From assembly GCA_009746045.1 (NCBI GenBank), contig RPFO01001292.1, positions 1-64,000 of the forward strand: 64,000 bases of DNA. The letters are read 5' to 3'. This document shows positions 25,401 to 38,351 of the stretch, piece by piece. How positions within the stretch are numbered: the stretch's first letter is position 1; every line of letters begins with the position of its first letter. This DNA comes from Mesostigma viride. Taxonomy: Eukaryota; Streptophyta; Mesostigmatophyceae; Mesostigmatales; Mesostigmataceae. The position numbers were made by a program, and so were the translations under genes. The notes beneath the pieces are model-generated. The model made no database searches, was not told where the DNA came from, and worked only from the letters and a program-made list of their open reading frames with translations.

Positions 25401-28400
25401 ATGTTGTCCACGAGGTGAGCCAAGCAGCAGTGTGGGATGGAGCGAGAACACGTGTATCATCTATCAAGTAAGGCAACCGATTTGTGTCTACTAAGCGGAC
25501 AGCTGATCCTAGATGCACGCGTATTGCCTGCCTGCTCCTTATTACACGACCAGAACCGTTGCCTGGCCTTCTGCATTTGGCATGGCATGGCAAGGTCCCT
25601 GGATGGTGTGATGCGTTTTCTATATGTTTGTATGGGGCTGGGTGCGATTGTGAGTTCTATGGGATCCTGCTTGTGGCGCGGTTGAGCGTGATTAGTGTAT
25701 TAATGATCGATTGGCTGCGCCATAGCTTGATAGTGAGGGTATGGACCACCTGTTTTATCAATCTTTTATATCTGGGATGGTTGAGCGGCCTGTTCTTCCT
25801 CAAGGATGAGTGTGACGGATGGGGCAGTTGGGTATAAGTTAGCATTCATGAGCAGTCTCTGATCTGATCTCGCACATGTTGTGTGGCTCGGCCTGACCAC
25901 CCCTGTCCCCCTCAGGTGGGCGGCCTGGGGGACGTCATCACTGGCTTGTCCCGCGCCTGCCTCTCGCGGGGCCACTACGTGGAGGTCATCCTTCCCTTCT
26001 ACGAGTGCATGCCAAAGTCACAGGTGAGGTCATCCTTCCCTTCCATGACTGCATGCCAAAGTAGCAGGTGAGGTCATCATTCCCTTCCATGACTGCATGC
26101 CAAAGTCGCAGGTGAGGTCATCATTCCTTTCTATGAGTTCATGCCACAGTAACAGGTGAGGTCATCCTTCCCTTCTACGAGTGCATGCCATAGTCAGGTG
26201 AGGAATGGGAGGCATGCTACACGCTGCCAGTGGAGAAATCGGGGGGGGGACTAGGGCTAGGGGATGGGGGTGGTGAGTAGGAGGGTGAAATGTGGATGTG
26301 GGGGTTGGCATGCGATGGCCCGGGCATACACCTGGTCATGTACGCAAGCATGCTCATCGGGCATATACTCATGGTTGGTTAATGTGCTTGTGGCTTCCTG
26401 AAGGAATCCTACTCTGCCACATCAGTTTTGGGCTTAGGGCTCCCCGGCATCACTTGCGTTGTAGCCTGCGATGACTCACTCTGCGTCCACATGGGTGTAG
26501 AAGCACATGGCGCAATGGGGGCTATCTAGTTGTGCAAGTCACTGCACCTTGGAGTGCCCTTTTACTGCGCAGGCCTTTCGCGTGAATCTTGTCTGTGTTG
26601 CGCCATAATGCTTTGCGATAAATAGATTGCCGACAAACACATTTTTCACGGCAAGCTTTCTAAGCACCACCCATGTGCTACTGTTCTTGTAAGGTTGGTG
26701 TGACCTTCTACGTGGTATATGTCCTGTTTCTGCTGGGCCCACCCCGCGGCATGCACACTGAACATATGGACTGATCTCATCATCTTTTATCACATTCTGC
26801 TGGTCATCAACGTGATCACATTCCTGCTTGTTTGTCTAGCGAATGGCCATGAAGTTTGCCTAGTACAGTATTACTGCAGTTCTGATCTTGACTTTGACAC
26901 TTTGCTTGGCACCATCCCTCCCCCACCCCTCTCACCCCTCACCCCACCCCAGATCGCGGAGCTGAAGCAGCAAGACAACATCAACTCGTACCACCGCAAC
27001 GGCTGGATCGACGTGCAGGTGTTCACGGGCAAGATCGCCGGTGTGCCCGTTGTCCTGCTCAAGCCCTGCAATAACTTCTTCTCGGGAAATCGCATCTACG
27101 GCGGCAACTACAACGAGCTCGAGGCCTATCTCTTCTTTGCGCGCGCCAGCCTCGAGTTAATCGTCGTGAGTGGGGCGGCGGCCTGCGACCGCCTTTGTGT
27201 TGGTTTTTAAAACGGTTTTCTAGCTGGCGACCGGCGGTAGCATTGTCACAGGTCGTGTGCTGGGAGCTGTTTCTGCGATGCGCAGTGGTAGGAAAGGCAC
27301 CGTGTGCGTGATGTATTGTACTTGTTGCTGGTGCTGGAGCATGCACGAGACCTACCGTGTGCTAGCGTACATTATAGGCGTTGCTTACTGGGTGGCGACG
27401 CAGGGCATTACTCCCATACCAGCCTTCTGGGATAAAATCCGTCTTTTTTCTTCTTTTTTTCACGATTGCATCCCTGTACCCTTCCATATGCCTGACGAGC
27501 ATATTCCCTCAGCAGGCAAACCCGTTTTTTTCCTGTAAACAGGACCATACAATTTTTTAGCCTCTTGCTAAATTACCCCGTGCTTGCTTCCCCGTTCATG
27601 CCACGCTGTTCCCAACCAAGCAATTTTTGGTATCCTCGCCCGCTGGTCTGCACCCAACGATATCCTTGCCTTGTCCTGGCGGCCGCACATGCCCACACCA
27701 ACCGCCCCCACAGCGCACCAACCGGCACCCGGACGTCATCCACACGCACGAGTGGCACACGGCGGTGATCGGCATGCTCTACTGGGACATGTACCGCAAC
27801 CTGGGCCTCACGGTGGGTTCACCAACACATGCACCATGCACAAGTGCCACGTCATGCCTTGCACCTCTTCATCTCACTCAGCAACAGCAACGTGCTTCTT
27901 CATCTAATCTAGCAGCTAGATGCCCGCAGTGAGATTTACTCAGCGGTGGCTCCAGGTACTGGGGGCTTGTTTGTTGTTTTTGTCGTGCAAACGTACCAAA
28001 TGCTATTATTGGAGCACGCTGGGAAAGATCTCGCCAGGTATCATCAGGGCCATGCATGTAAGCATCAGGGTATTTGTAAAAGTTGCCAAGATATGAAACA
28101 TCATGCGCGGGGTACAGCGATGCTTTTGCTAATCTGGCATACGAGTTCCTATTCGTGCCGTCTTTTTCTTGCCTGCTTCCCGTTTTTATTCTTGCGGCCG
28201 GCGCCCAACAGAAGCCGCGCATCATGCTGACCATCCACAACATGGAACATTATGGCGAGTGCAGGTGAGCACAGCATGGGGCACTAGGACAACTGCAGGT
28301 CGGCCAGCCATGCCTCGCACACAATTTCACCAACATCTGCTTACCGGCCTTGAGATGCTGAAGTCTTTTCGTGTGCGCAAACTCCTTCCTTCGCAAGATG

Positions 28401-31400
28401 CCGTGGCATGGTCCACTTGCATGATGGCGAGGTTGCACAGGTTCCTGTGCAGGCCTCCCAGGCACTTGTCGCACAAGCAGGAGCTTTCATCTTGCACTTT
28501 CTCTGTTGATCCTTTGACTCAGATTATTTTATGTATAGATATACTAATTGTATTATGTACATAGTAGTACCACTTCTAATGGCATGGAAGGGGAGCCGCT
28601 ACAGCTAGGAAAGATGTAGCGGGCATCGCCTGCTTCAAACTTTGTGTCCGCCCGCACGTCTGTTCTTGGGCATTGGTAATTTCTCCAGGGTGCTTATTCA
28701 GAGGTTTCTCCCGAAGCCACCTTTTTGAGGTTGACGGGTTTGCTAGTATTATTTGGATGATTTGCCGACATCATAGTAGTTCATTGCTGGCCACTCAAGG
28801 GGAATGCCATTGGGCGCCAGGGTAGCAAGCCTGGGCAGGCATACCAAGGACCGGCTTCCTTCTCTAATAACGGCTTCATTCCCAACCTCTTACTCCATGG
28901 TGGCCTGCCTTGGGTGCTCGCAGGCAGGACGAGTTTGGCATCATCGGGCTGGATGGCGCGCATTACATGACCGAGGACCGGGTGCGTGCGGGTGGTGGCA
29001 GTTGCTGGATGATGGGTGCATGCGGGTGGTGGCTGAAGATTCGTTGCAGGATGATGGGCGCGTGCATGTGCGTGCACGGATGTATGTGTGGGTGTGAATG
29101 TGTGCGTCCAGGCTAGATATTGGGCAAGGTGCTTGTGGTTAGAGTAGGGGAGATATAAGCAGCTCGCAAAAGGGAGCACGGCTGGGACATGGCCACCCAA
29201 GGCAGATGCAGTAGGCTCGATGGTGGGCCGGATTTAGGGGTTTACGTGAAGGGGTAAAGGAAAGGCTGTGGCTCTACTACTGTCTTTTATGGTAGGGGGT
29301 GAGGGGGCTCCTAGGCAGACATGTTGACCAGGGGGGTGGCCAGATGGATGGGCAGGTGGGTGTATCTCCCAAGTGTCAAACCTCGTATCTCTTACACGGT
29401 GGCATGCTCTGGTGGCACCGTGTGTGCATTATCTGTCTTTTCGTCTGCCCCCTTCATACCCTGTTTCGGCTTGCCTCTTCCCGCCCCCCCCCCCCCCCCC
29501 CAGGCGATGGACTCACGCACCAAGGGCCACAACCCGGAGCGCGGATCGCTGCTCAAGGGAGGCATCGTATACTCTAACTTTGTCACGTGAGTGGGACCGC
29601 TATAGTTACCGCATCGTGCAATCATTAACGGGACATTACCATGGCGCCATTTTTTAGTTGTGTTAAACGTGATCAAGCCATGTCACAGTAGTAGTATGTG
29701 GTTTGCAACCTGCCTGTATGCAAAAGCTTGGCACTCCATCCTTGATGCTCTTTGAGGAGGATGTGGATTTGGTGTGAGGTGGGAGTGAGGTGGGTGTGAG
29801 GTGGGTGTGAGGTGGGTGTGAGGTGGGTGTGAGGTGGGTGTGAGGTGGGTGTGAGGTGGGTGTGAGGTGGGTGTGAGGTGGGTGTGAGGTGGGTGTGAGG
29901 TGGGTGTGAGGTGGGTGTGAGGTGGGTGTGAGGTGGGTGTGAGGTGGGTGTGAGGTGGGTGTGAATGGGCTGTATTGAGTGGCAAGTGGGTTCAATAGTC
30001 GGGATATACAAAGGGATATATATGTTTGGTGCCCAAGAGAATGAAAATGTCGGTAGATATGTTGGACTCTGCGGTGACCTATGCCCTTTTACGTGTGATT
30101 GCTTGGTGGCCAACGCAAGAATGGGCTATTTTCCCCCCGCAAGCATTGCATTGCCATGGTTTGGGGTGTAGCATTGCCATGGTGTCTGCCCAACCCTAAA
30201 CAGCAGCAAAGTGGGTAGCCACAGCATGGCTAATGACAGCAGCTGAGGGGGCGGTTGTCCCAGCACGATGCCTGCATCAAGGCATTGTGGATTAAGCTGC
30301 TAGCCCGTATGCCGCAGTGTGCGATAATAGCGTGTAGTCCATGCGGATGATGCTTTTCTACTGCTTAGCATCATTTATAGACTAGCATCATTTATAGGCC
30401 AGCATCATTTATAGACCAGCATCATTTATAGACCAGCATCATTAATAGACCAGCATCATTTATAGACCAGCATCACTTATAGACCAGCATCATTTATAGA
30501 CCAGCATCATTTATAGACCAGCATCATTTATAGACCAGCATCGTTCATAGACCAGCATCGTTTATAGACCAGCATCATTTATAGGCCAGCATCATTTGAA
30601 GACCAGCATCATTTACAGACCAGCATCATTTATAGACCAGCATCGTTTATAGACCAGCATCATTTATAGGCCAGCATAATCTATAGACAAGTGCCATTGG
30701 TAGCAGGAATTAAACGAGGAGCAAATCTTCTCCGCAAGCGCCCTGCTCTGCCCTGTGGAGACTAGCGCTGGATGTCAGCGACCCTCCGTGGCTGTTTGTA
30801 AGACATAGCGTGCCTCGGATATATACGTGTGTTGCTGCTGGCTGCCACTGCCCCTGGGTCCCTGCAGCACGGTGTCCCCGACCTATGCCGTGGAGACAAA
30901 GACAAACGGCTCCTTCCTGTCCAGTGTCCTCAACACGCACGCCGTGAAGTGAGTTCATAACAAGGCTAACAACATTATCCATATTACTTTGATATCATGT
31001 GAACACTACTAAGCGATCTATTTACTACAGTTAGGATAGTCGTATCAAGTATCGACATTATGACAATGGGAAACAATATCTGCACATTGGAACAGACCAC
31101 GTATGTGGAGCGCGATGCGGATTCGCGGCTGTGCTTACAGACGGGGTGTAGTAGGAACCATGTGACTGGTTCCATGGCGCGGCTTAGCATTGGCATTCGT
31201 GCTTCCGGTGTTGTCCTGGAAACCGGCTGTGAGGGCTGTGTGGGGCATGGATGCTGGAATTATTTTGGCATGGCCCCAGATATCTCATTCTGTTTACAAC
31301 GGCTGATGCGGGATGTGTCGATTGGCAAACCATGCACAGGTACTTCGGCGTGCTAAACGGGATCGACGTGACCCTGTGGGACCCCACAACCGATGCCACC

Positions 31401-34400
31401 ATCCCCGCCAACTTCTCAGGTAAGGGCTTAGAATTGCCAACTACTCAGGTAGGGGCTTCAAAGTGCAAATACCCCGGTGTGAATGCCTGCCAACTTCTCC
31501 GGTAAGGGTAACAACCTCTCTAGGTGGGGTGCCAACTTCTCAGTAGTGGTGCCCTGTGTGGCCGCTCCTGCCCGCGTCTATGTGCCACCATGGGCAACCA
31601 GAGAGTTTTGTGCCAACAAGGGCAACCAAGAGTACTGCCCTCGCATGACCTTCATGAATTGATTAGGCATCTCTTGATCAGCTGTGATCGTCTTTTGGCC
31701 TTAATGTTCCTGTTGTATGTATAAGGCCTTAATGTTCCTTTTGTATGTATAAGGCCTTAATGTTCCTATAGGCCTTAATGTTCCTATAGGCCTTAATGTT
31801 CCTATAGGCCTTAATGTTCCTATAGGCCTTAATGTTCCTTGTGTATGTGGGCATAAGGACATGGGAAAGGTGTGGTTGGCACTGTGCGTGTGTTTTAAGA
31901 GATGAGGGACGAGCTGCTTAGAAGGCCATAACAAGGGTCATGAACCTCAACCTTTTCTTCTTACCTCATATTTACAGTACGTCAGCATTGCTTTGTTCTG
32001 TTGCCCACCATTGAGGCTCCGTTGAGCTGACAGTCAGTTGACATCAACACCCATTTGCTGCGCAAGGTGGAAGGGGGCCATCACAGCAGCCATTGATCAA
32101 TGTAAAAGTGAAATTACAATGTTGCCCCCTGAAGGGTTGCAGCCGCCCCACCTCTCTTCACCAAATGTTCCAACGCACTGGCATTCCGCTATTTCTCTAG
32201 GTGCGGCTTAAGTGCTCGCGTGCCTAGCTGCTTGATGGGGCCAAATCTCTGACCATCAGTGATGGCATGTGCGCGTTGTTTCATTCGTGGACTCGTGCAT
32301 GTGTGCATGAACACATCCCGGGCGCAAACTGGCAGCGGACGACCTCTCAAACAAGAAGGTCTGCAAGGTGTTTGTCCAAAAGGGGCTGGGCCTGAAGCCC
32401 GACTCGTTGCCGGGCGAGACGCCCAAGGTCCGCACACCCCTCATCGCATGCATCACCCGGCTGGTGCCACAAAAGGGCATCCACCTGATCCGCCACGCCA
32501 TCTTCCGGACACTTGAGCTGGTGAGGGAGCCCCGCATGCTGCCACCTGGCACCTGCCCCCCTTGCTTTTTTGTTGGGCAAGGGATCGATTTGGTTTCCTT
32601 TTCCATCCCATGTCTAATGTATATGTCAAGCTTGCGTATATAATGTAGTAATCGTTTGTAGTTGTAAGCTTCTAGTGGATGAAGCGTCGTGTAGGTGTGA
32701 CATCCTTACCCTGCCTTACCCTGCTTAGTCATGCTGCCCCTGTCCTGCAATGTAATGGTACTAGTACGCTTACTTGTGCCCGGATCCACCCCGTATTCAT
32801 CGGTCCTGAGTCACGGAGCAGAGGTGGCCAGGCAATCGCTTCCCTTGTGGAGAGGGCCGCCAGACACCTTCCCCCCTCCCCCCCATCTGGATCTTTGCCC
32901 CTTTCTGTGAGTAGAGGTAAAAGCAGTTGTGGCACCTCTCACGTGGGACGCTTGGCGGTAGACGGGAGCGGAGCGGTCCACAGGAGCCAGCGTCTAGATG
33001 TTGCCAGGTTAAATATTATTTGCCGCCCATAGCGTGCGCACAGGGACATGCCGTGTCTGACCTGCTGATGTATTGCTATTCTCCTCTTCTCGGTTGCACT
33101 TGTTGGTCCTAATCTTACCATACTCCAGGGCGGCCAATTCATCCTGGTCGGCTCCTCCCCAGGCACCGCCGCGCACAGGGAGTTTGAAAAGCTGGCGGAA
33201 GAGGTGAGCGTGAGCCTGCATTGTGTGCTAGACTATCTCTGTAGCCAGCGGGCAGGAACGCATGCGCGGTAGGCAGGCTCTCATCGTGGTATGCAGAAGG
33301 TTTGGAGCAGTGTAGATGGCGATTGAGTTGTGCAGTAGACCGTATAGGTAGCCAGCGGGTGTGCGCGTGTGCGCAGTTGACAGCATCCCTAACCATTGGG
33401 TGATTGCGCCTGCGTGGTAGACAGCAAGGTTGCACGAGGGGTGAGCGCACGTGCGCCGTAGATCGTGTTGTCAGCGAGTGAGCGTTCCTGCCAGCAGGGA
33501 TGGCTTTTATAGCGCAGCCCATCGGGCACTGGCATAGGTCAGCAAAGGATGTTATATATAACATATGTTATATATATATATATATTTATGTGATGTCTGG
33601 TTTCAGGATACACTGGCTTTTGCAGAGCATTCAACACAAGAATCAGCCATCTCGTGCTTTGTTCCAGTGCTTTATATGTAGTATCTATCAGTTGTAGTGA
33701 CATCCCCAGCCAAGGTTTGCTGGGTGTTAGGGGCAGGCCCCAGGGGCTGTCGGCGGCTGGATGGCCTCAGCCCCCAGGTCTATATGGGGGCTGCAGGTGA
33801 GATACTGAAGCATGTCGGCGGCTGTACCCTGGCCCCCACCCGCTCAGAGCCCCAGACCACTAGTGTACTGCCACGTGTAAACTTCAGCTCGCTGTGTCTT
33901 CCTTGTTGCCACGTGGCACGTCAGAGGTCACCTAAATGCAAGTGCTCTTTCGCGGCATTCTTGTGCCCTGCCAAACAGCTTTGTATTTGGGCACAGCATC
34001 GGTCTATGATAGCAGGCTAGTCGGTAGTACCGGAAGTAGAACTGAAATGTAGGCGGCAGTAGGAAACTCCCTCAACATCGGGGTACCGAATGGCTGGGTG
34101 TAATATGGGGGCCGGCTCTCGGAGCCCTGGTGGCGGGCCCCTAGTCAAGGGCTAGCATACGGGGGCCCAGAAGGTCTGTTAGCAGCGGTCGGCCCTGGCC
34201 CCTGAGGATCATATTTTGGGTCCAGAGTTTTTTGGCCGGCGGTGGCGGTCCTGGGCACACATATATCTTGGCTGGATGTCACTACTCCTTATCTATCCAT
34301 ATTCAAGGTGCATTGGTAGTGAAAAAAACGTCAGGAGTTTTGTTGGCATTCTCCCAGCCGAAACGTTCTCTATTCTGTTACTTTGGGGGGGGCAATCTGA

Positions 34401-37400
34401 CCACGTGCCTGCGCTGCGCTGCATATTGTTGCCTTCTTGTCGACGCTGTGGGGGAACTTCTCGCCTGTTCCGAACCGGCTTGTATGTACCCACTCGACCT
34501 CAGTTCAAGGGCTCTGACAAGGTCAAGCTCATGCTACTGTACAGGTGAGCTTTCTGTACATGTATCCAATGAATTTTTTTATGGTGATGCATGCATCTTG
34601 CATTAGCCAGCAGGTGTGATCGATCACATGGCAGGCAAATTTAGTGGATGATTATGGATGCTTAATGTCTTGGTGTTTAGGACACTTGTGCGTCTACGAA
34701 CATATCTAGCTTCACAGTCTCACACTAAAGTCGTTGCATTGTTTGGCCCCATTTCTCACTGGCAGCTGTGGTTATGCTGCCGCCTGCTAATGGTGAGCAT
34801 TTAAACTCTCACCTAATGCTCGCTAACGAATGTTTGCCCCCAGTTGGTGGCTTCTGTAATCCCCCCCCCCCCACCCCCGCAATCCACCCCCAATCCACCC
34901 CACTCCACCCCACTCCACCCCACTCCACCCCACTCCACCCCACTCCACCCCACTCCACCCCACTCCACCCCACTCCACCCCACTCCACCCCACTCCACCC
35001 CACTCCACCCCCCGCCGTTCTCCACCCCCGCAGTGAGCAACTGGCCCACAGCGTGTATGCGGCCGCGGATGCGCTGCTGGTCCCGTCTATGTTCGAGCCC
35101 TGCGGCCTCACCCAGATGATCGCCATGCGCTACGGCGCGGTGCGTGGGCGTGTGTGCCAGCAGCGCCGCTGCTCTCTTGTCGCCTGTGATAAATGCTTAT
35201 ATGCCTGTGACGTATGCTTCCATGCCTGTGATAAATGCTTCCATGCCTGTGATATGTGCTTCCATGCCTGTGATATATTCTTCCATGCCTGTGATATATG
35301 CTTCCATGCCTCTGATATATGCTTCCATGCCTGTGATATATGCTTCCATGCCTGTGATATATGCTTCCATGCCTGTGATATATGCTTCCATGCCTGTGAT
35401 AAATGCTTCCATGCCTGTGATAAATGCTTATATGCCTGTGACATATGCCCGTAACATGCATGTGTGGATTATGGCGTGTACCATATGCCTGGATTACATG
35501 TCTGTAACGTATACCCGCGTGTGTATTCTAGGTTCCTATGTGTGCGTCATTAGGGGTCATTAATTTATTAATTCGTCTCGTGTCCCCGTTGGGGTCATGG
35601 TGAGCTCCATGCCGTCCTGTGTTGAGTAAGGACGTATTCGAGGGATTCTGGTTAAATGCTTTCGAATGCTGCTCTGGCACGTTACTTACTCACCTGTTCG
35701 TTTGGGGGAAACTGACAGAGAAGAAAATGCGAATCCGGGGATCTGAGTCTTCTTGTCTGATGTTATCGACACAACAGACAGAGAAGTTCTTTGTGTAGGA
35801 AACCAGGCATGTGCCGCGTATCGAAGCAATCCTTCGGCCAGCGCATTGTTTTGGGCCACAACTTGTTGAGGGGGGGCTCTGTTTGTATACAGTCGCATCT
35901 AAAGAAAAGTTTCAGGAAACATCGTAAAGTATATACTAATTGTAGTATTCGTGTACAGTAAGTAGGGCGGAGGTTGCAAGGATACTTGGCGGTCAGATAG
36001 TGGGGGGAGTAGCAGGTATTATAAAGCAGTATTAGTGGGTAGTGCATGGGTTAGTCAAGACATCATGATGCAAAGACCGTCCTTGTCGCATTAGCTCTTT
36101 AACGGCTATATTTCCCACCTGGTTCCTCTGCATACTTTCACCCTTGATGGGACCCCGTGACCCCATGACCCCATGCCCCCACGACCCCACGACCCCATGA
36201 CCCCATGACCCCATGACCCCATGACCCCATGACCCCATGACCCCATGACCCCATGACCCCTTGACCCCATGACCCCATGACCCCATGACCCCATGACCCC
36301 ATGCCCCCATGCCCCCATGACCGCATGACCCCATGACCCCATGACCCCATGACCCCATGACCCCATGACCCCATGACCCCATGACCCCATGACCCCATGA
36401 CCCCATGACCCCATGACCCCATGACCCCATGACCCCATGACCCCATGACCCCATGACCACATGACCCCATGACCCCATGACCGCATGACCCCATGACCAC
36501 ATGACCCCATGACCTCATGACCCCTTGACCCCATGACCCCATGACCCCATGCCCCCATGACCCCATGACCCCATGACCCCATGACCCCATGACCCCATGG
36601 CCCAACAGATCCCCATCGTCCGCAAGACCGGTGGCCTCGCCGACACGGTCTTCGACGTCGACGATGAGTCGCGCAAGGGCTTTGGCAACGGGTACGGTCA
36701 CTGTATGCTCACTATATACTTGCTATGTGATCACTATGTTTTCGCGTGATATTCTCACGAAATGGTCCTCAATACCCAACTCATGATCAGGTCACCACTG
36801 TTCCTGCTCTGCCTCCGAGTTGATGGTGGCTTGTTATTGCTTTCCATAGTCGCGGTGGCTTGCTATGCTTTCCATAGTGGCGGTGGCTTGTTATGCTTTC
36901 CATAGTGGCGGTGGCTTGCTATGCTTTCCATAGTAGCGGTGGCTTGCTATGCTTTCCATAGTGGCGGTGGCTTGCTATGCTTCCCGTAGTCGCGGTGGCT
37001 TGCTATGCTTTCCATAGTAGCGGTGGCTTGCTATGCTTCCCATAGTGGCGGTGGCTTGTTATGCTTTCCATAGTAGCGGTGGCTTGCTATGCTTCCTATA
37101 GTGGCGGTGGCTTGCTATGCTTCCCACAGTGGCGTGCAAGCGCGTGCTTCGAATTCTGACGAAGTATTATGACATCAGATGGGCCCTGCTGTAGGCTCCA
37201 GTGTTGTCATGATTGGGCAAAGCCCACAGCTTGGATTTCTTGGACCTACCAGTTACGCCCTCCCAGGGGAATAGCACCATCTGCGTGTACATGACGCTTT
37301 GGCTTCCATGCGGTGTAAGTCGCCTAGTGCAGCATCCCATGGCTTGAAAACCGCAAGCAAAGCTTAAGATCTGACCACCGCGAAGGGAACCAAGTATTGC

Positions 37401-38351
37401 TTGCTTTTACCTGCATTCCACTTGTTTGGGGCACATTCTTGCTGTGACCACTTGCAGCCACGAGGCCTCCGCATCACCTTCTACAGGGCCGTGCCTTCTG
37501 CTAACGCATCTCCTCTCCCTCCCCCCTTGCATTGCGACATCTCTGCGCGCAGCTTTGTCTTTGGCGGCATCGACCCCGCGTCCGAGAACTCGGCTCTGGA
37601 CCGCATGATCAAGTACTACAACGAAAGTGCGTGCCGCTCTCATGCTGCACGCGTCACGCCTTTCGTGTTTCTCCTTGTGGTTCCCAGTCCACCTCATGAC
37701 CTGTCGGGTATAATTGCCGCCAGCTGGCTCCCACTGAGACCCCAGGCATCAAGTGGTCAAGAAGGATCTAGTTGTGAGAACATGACCAACCCCTGCCCAT
37801 GTGCGTTGCCTATGAATTCCGGTCGACGTCAATGCAGCCACTGCCAGGGCGCTCAGCATCCACTAGGGTTAGCAATCCACACCACCTTTTCTCTTTTCTC
37901 CTTCTGCTGAGCTGATTCCTGTGCCCGCCCTCTCTTCTGTCTCGCTGGATGCTGGCGGATAAGCTCGATCTTTGTTTCTAATTAGAAATGCTAAGGCTGA
38001 TGGTTTGACTAATCTGCTGTTAAGCGATCTGTATTCTTCCGCTTGTGCGTCAAAGCATATCAGGTCGTGGCGCCAGGTCCTTAGCTCCTTGCCCCACCCG
38101 TTCATTCAGCCTTGTTGTCCCACCCATTTGTTCACAGGAAGCTACTGGAGTCAGCAACCCTATTCTTATCACGGTTTAGAGATACTGATGGTGGTCTTGT
38201 GGAATGAATCCTGCGCATGGCATGGATTGCTGTCCCTGCAGAGCCGGAGTGGTGGGAGGCCCTTACCTCCTCCGCTATGCGCGTCGACAACTCGTGGGAC
38301 CGCTGCGCCAACAGCTACCTGGACTTGTACAACCGCATTGGCAACCTTTAA
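22436..38351 (+). CDS. Starch synthase, GT5 family, SSIV-like (SSIII/SSIV group)
   Basis: ADP-glucose:glucan glucosyltransferase of plastid starch synthesis. 19 exons: 22436-22597, 22991-23017, 24116-24180, 24914-25238, 25916-26023, 26953-27165, 27714-27812, 28212-28264, 28924-28981, 29504-29586, 30868-30948, 31340-31419, 32336-32520, 33129-33203, 34504-34544, 35034-35139, 36609-36691, 37553-37626, 38242-38351 (TAA). Total 675 codons, all phases compatible. Residues 1-54 are transit-peptide-like; exons 2-3 form a short coiled coil ([19 protein letters not shown]); exon 4 starts with an Ala/Lys linker. Catalytic marks: [14 protein letters not shown] with KVGGL at 193-197 (ADP-glucose site), [48 protein letters not shown] and a second KTGGL at 593-597. 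LVPQKG and LELGGQF favour SSIV (granule initiation) over SSIII. The coiled coil is much shorter than in plant SSIV. Exons 2 and 3 are the least certain. A TGTAA word at 38606-38610 may be the poly(A) signal. Confidence 0.93.
26024..26197 (+). repeat. Four 44-bp copies of exon 5 end plus donor in starch synthase intron 5
   Basis: The last 44 nt of exon 5 (25980-26023, ending AAAGTCACAG|GTGAGG) are followed by four tandem copies of 44, 44, 44 and 42 bp. Each copy keeps a perfect CAG|GTGAG donor (before 26068, 26112, 26156 and 26198). Some copies carry in-frame stops (TAG in the first, TAA in the third), so use of their donors would usually end translation. Confidence 0.93.
29774..29963. repeat. 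10-bp minisatellite (GTGAGGTGGG) in starch synthase intron 10
   Basis: About 19 near-perfect 10-bp units; only the first unit differs. Every unit contains GGTGTGAG-like words, so the array offers many weak GT donors on the plus strand. Confidence 0.96.
30362..30690. repeat. 17/18-bp minisatellite (AGCATCATTTATAGACC) in starch synthase intron 10
   Basis: About 19 units with substitutions (CATCGTTTATAG, CATCATTTGAAG, TATAGGCC). It sits in the same intron as the 29.8-kb array but has an unrelated motif. Confidence 0.95.
31436..31544 (+). repeat. Copies of exon 12 end plus donor in starch synthase intron 12
   Basis: The exon ends GCCAACTTCTCAG|GTAAGGG at 31419. Related words follow at about 31436 (GCCAACTACTCAG|GTAGGGG), 31489 (GCCAACTTCTCCG|GTAAGGG) and 31531 (GCCAACTTCTCAG|TAG). 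Spacing is irregular, so this is an older, partly decayed version of the pattern at 26.0 kb. Confidence 0.85.
31720..31842. repeat. 18-bp minisatellite (CCTTAATGTTCCTATAGG) in starch synthase intron 12
   Basis: About six units; the first two are longer (TTGTATGTATAAGG insert). Minus-strand frames reading as TLRPIG repeats are artefacts of the 18-bp period. Confidence 0.93.
34895..35009. repeat. 10-bp minisatellite (CACTCCACCC) next to a 3' splice site
   Basis: About 11 units lie immediately upstream of the acceptor of starch synthase exon 16 (CCCGCAG at 35027-35033), so the array supplies the C-rich polypyrimidine tract of intron 15. Confidence 0.96.
35190..35450. repeat. 21-bp minisatellite (TGTGATATATGCTTCCATGCC) in starch synthase intron 16
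   Basis: About 12 units begin about 50 bp after the exon 16 donor. The 21-bp period keeps all frames open, giving spurious ORFs (ACDICFH, QAWKHIS) on both strands. The inverted retroelement-like tail (TTAATTTATTAATT then CCCCGTTGGGG) follows at 35551-35597. Confidence 0.95.
36145..36606. repeat. 10-bp minisatellite (CCATGACCCC) next to a 3' splice site
   Basis: About 45 units fill the end of starch synthase intron 16, right up to the acceptor CCCAACAG|ATC at 36608. Variants (GCCCC, GACCGC, CTTGACC) are scattered. As at 34.9 kb, a minisatellite takes the place of the pyrimidine tract. Confidence 0.97.
36830..37130. repeat. 28-bp minisatellite (GGCGGTGGCTTGCTATGCTTTCCATAGT) in starch synthase intron 17
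   Basis: About 11 units, with two alternating versions at the GGCGG/AGCGG position and CTTTCC/CTTCCC, which suggests higher-order duplication. Confidence 0.94.
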
